The notes under the pieces: model-generated
What the model was told of the DNA's origin: nothing
Databases searched by the model: none
What the model saw: the letters and a program-made list of their open reading frames with translations, nothing else
In this document: piece by piece, positions 58,285-64,000 of the stretch
Layout of the letters: each line of letters begins with the position of its first letter
Position numbering within the stretch: the first letter of the stretch is position 1
Made by a program: the position numbers and the translations under genes
DNA from: Lycium barbarum
Taxonomy: Eukaryota; Streptophyta; Magnoliopsida; Solanales; Solanaceae
Reading direction: 5' to 3'
Assembly (NCBI RefSeq): GCF_019175385.1
Contig: NC_083337.1
Span: 49,080,938-49,144,937, forward strand
Length of the DNA: 64,000 bases

Positions 58285-60083
58285 CCTATATACACCACAA
58301 AGTAAGGATTTTTCATAATTTTAAAGTGACGGAGTATTAATCGAGGTCCAAGAAACGTATAGTCGCGATTATAGTTTTGTTTTGTATTGGAGTTGACTTG
58401 GATTCAAGTAAACACTGAAGATTTTGATATTCTAGATAAAGTAAGGTACGATCTCTTTTTATTAATATTGATTTAGGAATATTTATGAGAATAAGAGTTA
58501 TAATTATTACGTTGGTATTGTTGGCGTATGGATTGAGGTTTGAAGAACGTTTTGGATGAAATTGTGCATATTTATCTTGTAGAATCTTGATGATATTGTT
58601 GTTGATGTTGGTATGGTTGTTGTTGTTGTTGGTTGTTGGATTGTAATTTCGAGGAAGGCATATAAACAGGGGAGATGCTGCCCGAATTTCGACAGATTCT
58701 AAACATAATTAAATTTAAGGCTTAAGACGAGCCTATGATATTGAACCTGATAATAGTATGAATGGCTTATATGTAGACTTGTGGGCTCGGACGGATAAAC
58801 GTTGAGTGGCCAAGGAGACCGAAAGGTATGTTAAGGCTAGTCCCTTTCTTTCTAAAGGCATGATCCTTTTGCTATCAACCTTTGTGTCATACCCATAATA
58901 TCCTTGGTTCCACAAATGCTAGAAGTCCACGAATTACATGATCCTTATGATGTTATTGAGCTTCTAAAGGCATGATTCTTTTCCTACCAACCCATGCATG
59001 AATTCCATAAAAATCCTCATTTCCAAGAATGTTAGAGATTCATGACTCTTAAAGTTTGTATGATGCTAAAGATGAATAGTTTTTTTATGATTACGAGGGA
59101 TTTATTTATCTAAGATCAAAGGCATACGGATTTCATGTTATTATTAGATGATTTTATTCATAGAGATTTCCAAGTACATGAGCTTTATATTATTATGAGA
59201 TGATTGAGCTTTCTTTACAATATCGTAATTATCTTCATTGTTGGTAATCTCATCTTATGAACCTTTATATTATTATGTATTTTCTCATACCGAGACGCGA
59301 TATAGTCGGCCGGCATGGCACGTAGATGTGCACACCACTGCAGTGGGCACGTTATGATATCTCCTCGAACGCGGGCTAATGATCATAACATTGAGCCTTA
59401 ATTGCCGGGCATGATACTATATATATAACACCGACCCTTAATGGCCGGGTATGGTACTATATATATGTATAAAAATGTTTTTTTTTCAAAAGTTAAGCAT
59501 GCATGACATTCGCCTCAAGAGGCATCCAAACGTACAGGTTATCTCTCTCTTATTTCATGTTACGTTTCATATCTGTATTATGTAGTTATCCATGCCTTAC
59601 ATACTCAGTACATTATTCGTACTGACGTCTTTTCTTATGGACGCTGTGTTCATGCCCGCAGGTTTAGGTAGTCAGGCGAGCAGCCCAGCGCAGTAGGATC
59701 TTCCCTCAGCCGCAGTCAATGCGCTCCACTTGGTTCAAAGCTGCAGTCTATTTTGGTATGATATTTTGATTTGTACATATGGGTATGACGAAACCTTGTC
59801 CGTCCTTCCTACAGTTTATACTCCATAGAGGTCTATAGACATTTGTATGTAGTTAGGAAGTTATGTAGCCTTGCCGGCTCTATGATACTCGTGATGTTGT
59901 AGCGGCCTTGTTGGTTCGCATATGTACATATATGTTGGAATATTAGATATTTTTATGTTGGGCCCTTTCTGCGTGTAGGTATTTTTTTTATGTTATGGTA
60001 TCTAATGTTTAAGGTAACTGTTAAGTCAGGTGGTTCCCGGCCTACGGGTCGGAACCCGTCATGCCCTTCGTTGGGGTGTGACA
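58285..60083 (+). repeat. LTR of element E, 5' part missing
   Basis: Plus-strand LTR interior and end, TTGGGGTGTGACA at 60083. Mini-exon candidate 58777-58825 (49 nt; acceptor TTATATGTAG, donor GAAAG|GTATGTTAAG). Twin hairpin 59605-59644 (AGTAC/GTACT; CGTCT/GGACG). Element D inserted upstream of 58285. Confidence 0.8.
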
Positions 60084-60086
60084 AAT

Positions 60087-60098
60087 TGGTGTCAAAGC
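60087..60098 (+). promoter_or_regulatory. Decayed primer-binding site of element E
   Basis: TGGTGTCAAAGC, two changes from the site in the other elements, three bases after the LTR end. The hairpin at 60141-60180 follows (CTTGTTTAT/ATAAATAAG). Confidence 0.8.
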
Positions 60099-60292
60099 TG
60101 TTCCATCCAAGGGTTTTCTACAGACCGTGTCCAGTAGAGTCTTGTTTATGGGTGTGAAGCGCGCCACACTTATAAATAAGAGGCTGCGGGGCATTTAGGA
60201 ATGATCGACCTTCCTTCTCATCTTAGATCGTGCGATAGAGCCAAAGTTTAGGAAAGATCGTTTCTGACTCTCTTTTGTACAGATTGATTCAG

Positions 60293-60362
60293 ATGAAGAG
60301 GATGATTTCAGAAGATAGGGGTGCAAGGAAGGCCCCCAAGGTAGATTCCAGACCAGCATTAC
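60293..60362 (+). pseudogene. Truncated MKR-type ORF of element E
   Basis: The first 23 codons, MKRMISEDRGARKAPKVDSR and on, match the start of the C ORF (MKRSASDDGGTSKVPRV) at most charged positions. They follow a pyrimidine-rich acceptor CTCTTTTGTACAG ending at 60282. A minus-strand D-family LTR interrupts the frame at 60363. The remainder would lie beyond the window. That two diverged families share this start is the main reason to treat the ORF as real. Confidence 0.6.
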
Positions 60363-62492
60363 TGTCACACCCTAATCTCACTAGGGTGTGATGGGCACCC
60401 GGCCCCGTATTTGAAGCCGAGCGAACCCGCTGACTCTTATTACGTACATAATCTCTTTGGACTTTTAAATCACATAAGAATGAAATACATAGTAAAGGCT
60501 TTCAGAAACTTTCTTTTCATCATGCTCAAATCAGGTAGAATCTGTAATCATAATGAATCAGTAACTTAATACATAAAGACACATCGGCTGGCAGAGCTGC
60601 TTATAAGACTGACATCCTATACCCACGACTCTGTCTGCAAAGTCTCTAACATCAATCAGAAATCATAACATATATACTCTGACTCGGCAACACTCTGAAA
60701 GGAAGTGGAGCTCGCCAATCCAGCTGAGGCATCTTCTAGCAATGTCCGTTACTCATCTGGGTGTACCTGTGTGGCATGAAACGCAGCCCCCGAAGAAAAT
60801 GGGTCAGTACGGAATATGTACTGAGCATGTAAGGCATGGAATACAGAAAACAGAACAATAATCGAAACAAGCAGTACAAAAGGTAAGTACATTAGCCAGA
60901 ATACTAGAGTGCTTATCTTCCAAACGTAAATCATGTATACCGATGTCATATGATAGAAAAGTACAAAAAATAAGTAGATCATCCAGAGTGCCACAATGCT
61001 TACTTTCCAAACACAGACCATGCATGCTTAGTGCTGCGAAACGTGCAGCCTGATCCATATATATATACTATATATATAGTATATATATATACTATTTATA
61101 TATATAGTGCAGCCCGATCCATTTATATATTATATTGCTGCGGAACGTGCAGCCCGATCCATATACATATATTATATTACTGCGGAACGTGCAGCCCGAT
61201 CCATATACATATATTATATTGCTGCGGAACGTGCAGTCCGATCCATTTATCCATATATCCCGCATCCGGGACGATATCATATTATACCAACTGATCAAGT
61301 GGCTATGCGTCTATAGCGCCTCACCTTTCCCTTACCCCATATACATATACATATACATATATCATATAGTAGCATGCAGGAGAGCCCAAAGAATGTTATG
61401 TCTCTATCGGAGTGACGTAAGGTCGGTAACCTCCGAATACTTTATGGAAGACTCAATGGACAAGTATACTTACCGACACCTGAAGGCTCAGAAACGAGTT
61501 TCGGGTCAATCCGACTTATTCTAAGAAAGTTATGAGCGTTTGAAGTACAGAACCTTCTACGAACGTTTCAGAAGCCATTTTTGGAAAATCAAAGCAATAA
61601 TCATATCAAGTACCCTTCGGATATCGTTATGGATCAAATCAAATAGAGCTTTTGGAACCATATGTACGTATCAAAATACATCAAAGACTTAATGGAATAA
61701 TCGAACGTGCTAGCATTTGAAAATCAAAACTTTAGTCATATAAATTATCTTTCGAATGCCATTCGGAAACATATCAAATAGAACTTCGGACATCATGGAT
61801 ACGCATCAATACCATATGAAATAGCTTATGGAAGTCAAGAATATTAGCCATCCTAGTGGCTCTAAAAATAGGAATTTCTTTGAAATCATACATATACGTT
61901 GTCGGTTCGTTTCACAAAGATCATGCCAAAAGAAGAAAGGGTAAGCCTTACATACCTGTTCCACGTCCAGTTAGCTACGCTTATTCGTCCAAACTTGTTA
62001 GTCTACATTCAAGAGAATTGACATAATCATTAGACTCATCGACATATACTTGTCTTAGTCTTTCAAATGAATTCGTTTATAATCTGCTGAAATTTCGGCA
62101 GCATTTCCCCTGTAAATACACCATCCCCGAGAATCTAACTCGGCCAATTTTATCAACAGCAATCCGACAATCATACTAACAACTTCAACAATCAATCCCA
62201 AAATATATTCTAACATCGTTCAAGAACTTTCAAACAATTCACATAATGTTCAAACAACCCAACCAACATACCACTTCACCCGAAACCTTCCAAATTCAAC
62301 AAGAACAATAACAACACATTTCATCTCTTCCAAGTTCACGAACTATATAAAGAATCTACACATTAACAACTTCATCAACTAATCCAAAATACATTCTAAC
62401 GTTAGTAACTTCTTTTACATAATCCAATGACATTTTTCTTATATTCAATACAATCACAACAACCCAACTTACAACCTTCCAAACACATGTCT
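60363..62492 (-). repeat. Second D-family LTR (minus), interrupted
   Basis: Begins TGTCACACCCTAATCTCACT, matching 55326 onward. Twin hairpin 60785-60824, mini-exon candidate 61956-62002 (47 nt). Its minisatellite position holds GCGGAACGTGCAGCCCGATC repeats at 61030-61260, unlike the ACGTGTCCCGG repeats of element D. It is cut at 62492 by the plus-strand LTR that follows. Confidence 0.8.
61030..61260. repeat. GCGGAACGTGCAGCCCGATC tandem repeat
   Basis: Four to five units of about 46 bp with TA-rich spacers. Related units occur in LTR G at 44530-44690. Local ORFs are repeat translations. Confidence 0.8.
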
Positions 62493-64000
62493 TGTTATAG
62501 CCCGTACTTTGTACGTTCGGATATTTCGAGGTAGTCGTGGTACGTTGAAGGCAAGACCATTTTCCAAAACTATTTTAGTGTGCAAGTTGTTTGTGAAATA
62601 TTATTTATGAATACTATTGGTATGGAAATATTGAGAAAGGCTAAGGGTAAAAAGAGAAATTCCCAAGATGGCTCATGGAAATAATGAGGAAGGCTGAGGG
62701 CAAATTTGGAATTAGGAAAATAATTTTCATGAATTACAAAAAAAAAAGAAAAAAGAGATGGGCTTGAAATAAAATGGCCATGTGGCCGTCCAAGTTATAG
62801 TGGGCCTTGGCCCATATGGAAGTTTAAAATAAATGGCCCAAAAGATGATAAGTATATCATCTTATTCATCTTCAACATTTGGGAAGATTCAAGAAGCTTA
62901 GAGAAAAAGAAAGAAAAAGAAAGAAGAGGAGCTAGGTTCGGCCATGGCAAGAAAATTTAGTGCCATGGAAATTCATCAAGAAAAATTGTTTTCTCCTAGT
63001 GTTCCAAGCAATTGGAAGGTCCTTATTAACATGAAGGAGTTGTTGGAGCAATTAAATCATTCATTTGTGAAAAACATGCCCCTAGCCGAGTAAAGAGATA
63101 AGGGGAAAAAGGTATGTGTTCAACCTTCTCTTACATGTTTTATGGACGATTTGTGAGTATTGTAGAAGGTAGAAACAGATGAAATTCATGAAACATGAAT
63201 ATGGTGGTTGTGGCCGAATATAGAGTAATGTTGTATAGATATGATGAGTTGATTTTATTTAGTATTTTGATTGTTGTTGTTGAGGACTCCATAATAAAAA
63301 TGAAGATTTGATGGCTTGAAATGAAGTTGTAATTATTGTGGGAGTGTTGAAGAAATTAATTTGACATTATTATAGTTTCTTGTCATTATAGGAATGAAGT
63401 TGTTAATGCATAGACTATTATTATAGTTCATGAATTTGGAAAGAAAGAATGTGTATGTAGTAAATATACTTCATGAATATTGGAAATGAGACATGTGTTG
63501 GAAGATTGTAAGTTGGGTTGTTGTAATTGAATTTGAAAGAAGGAAGTGTGTTGTTATGGTTCTTGTTGCTTTTGGAAGGTTTCGGGTGAAATGGCATATT
63601 GGCTAGATTGTTTTGAATATTGCATGACTTGTGTGAAGTATTATTGAATTGAGTTGTAAGGTCTTGGGCAAGTATTTGAATGTGTAAGCATTGATGTTGG
63701 CTTGATTTCATCTGATTGAATTGAGTATAAATGAAGTGCCGTTGAATTGTGTGGTAAGAGTTGTTAATGTTAGAATGTATTTCGAAATAATTTTTGAAGT
63801 TGATAGTATGATTGTTGGCATTATTGTTGATGATTTGGCCGAGTTAAATTCTCGGATTGTTGATTGATAAATTGGCCGAGTTAGATTCTCGGGGATGGTG
63901 TATTTACAGGGGAAATGCTGCCAAAATTTCGGTAGAATATAAGTGAACTCATTTGGAATACTAAGACAAGTATATGTCGATGAGTCTAATGATTATGTAA
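62493..64000 (+). repeat. LTR F, D-family, 5' portion (continues past the window)
   Basis: Starts TGTTATAGCCCGTACTTTG. The leader from about 62870 ends at a donor AAAAAG|GTATGTG (GT at 63112-63113). The end of the window (GATTCTCGGGGATGGTGTAT, then TTTCGGTAG) corresponds to the sequence just upstream of the mini-exon in D. It is inserted into the LTR at 60363-62492. Confidence 0.75.

Overview
The window is a plant nuclear repeat landscape: nested Ty3/gypsy LTR retrotransposons from end to end. I see no host gene, tRNA gene, functional rRNA gene or CRISPR array. The polyprotein and the 2.2-3.4 kb LTRs point to the Tekay/Del chromovirus lineage (integrase followed by a chromodomain). The polyprotein style resembles Solanaceae elements; that placement rests on recall and is inference. 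Nearly all LTRs open with TGTTAT or TGTTAC and close with GACA, and every primer site I can read derives from initiator tRNA-Met.

Layout. 1-4332: 3' end of element B (+), internal tail plus complete 3' LTR. 4333-5172: fragment of a reverse LTR of the array family. 5173-13311: element C (+), non-autonomous, 5'-truncated 5' LTR, 2.05 kb interior, full 3' LTR. 13312-14683: scraps of older LTRs. 14684-46435: an old minus-strand LTR (G), split by a 29,382-bp array at 14894-44275. The array reads truncated LTR0/integrase, LTR1, INT1, LTR2, INT2, LTR3, INT3, LTR4, and one GTGGG duplication flanks the whole. 46436-47125: minus-strand remnant of the G polyprotein. 47126-49374: LTR H (-). 49812-58284: element D (-), non-autonomous, no ORF. 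58285-60362: remnant of element E (+). 60363-62492: D-family LTR (-), broken by another D-family LTR (+) from 62493 to the window end.

How the parts work together. INT1 carries almost all autonomous functions (capsid, protease, RT, RNase H, integrase, chromodomain), but its gag start is out of frame with the rest. B, C, D and E have little or no gag/pol yet share LTR ends, primer site, polypurine tract and RNA hairpins with the autonomous family, so they are probably mobilised in trans (inference).

Main leads. (1) A conserved split leader: an ATG-free first exon, an ATG-free mini-exon of 47-53 nt inside every LTR family long enough to read, and a splice acceptor a few bases before the first coding ATG in A, C and E. 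The second intron would contain the primer-binding site, so spliced RNA could be translated but not reverse transcribed. (2) A near full-length 5S rRNA-derived module inside B, C and D. (3) A conserved acidic repeat ORF beginning MKR in C and E. (4) Three RNA hairpins, two of them with compensatory changes between families. (5) The tandem array itself, whose units fall into two lineages.
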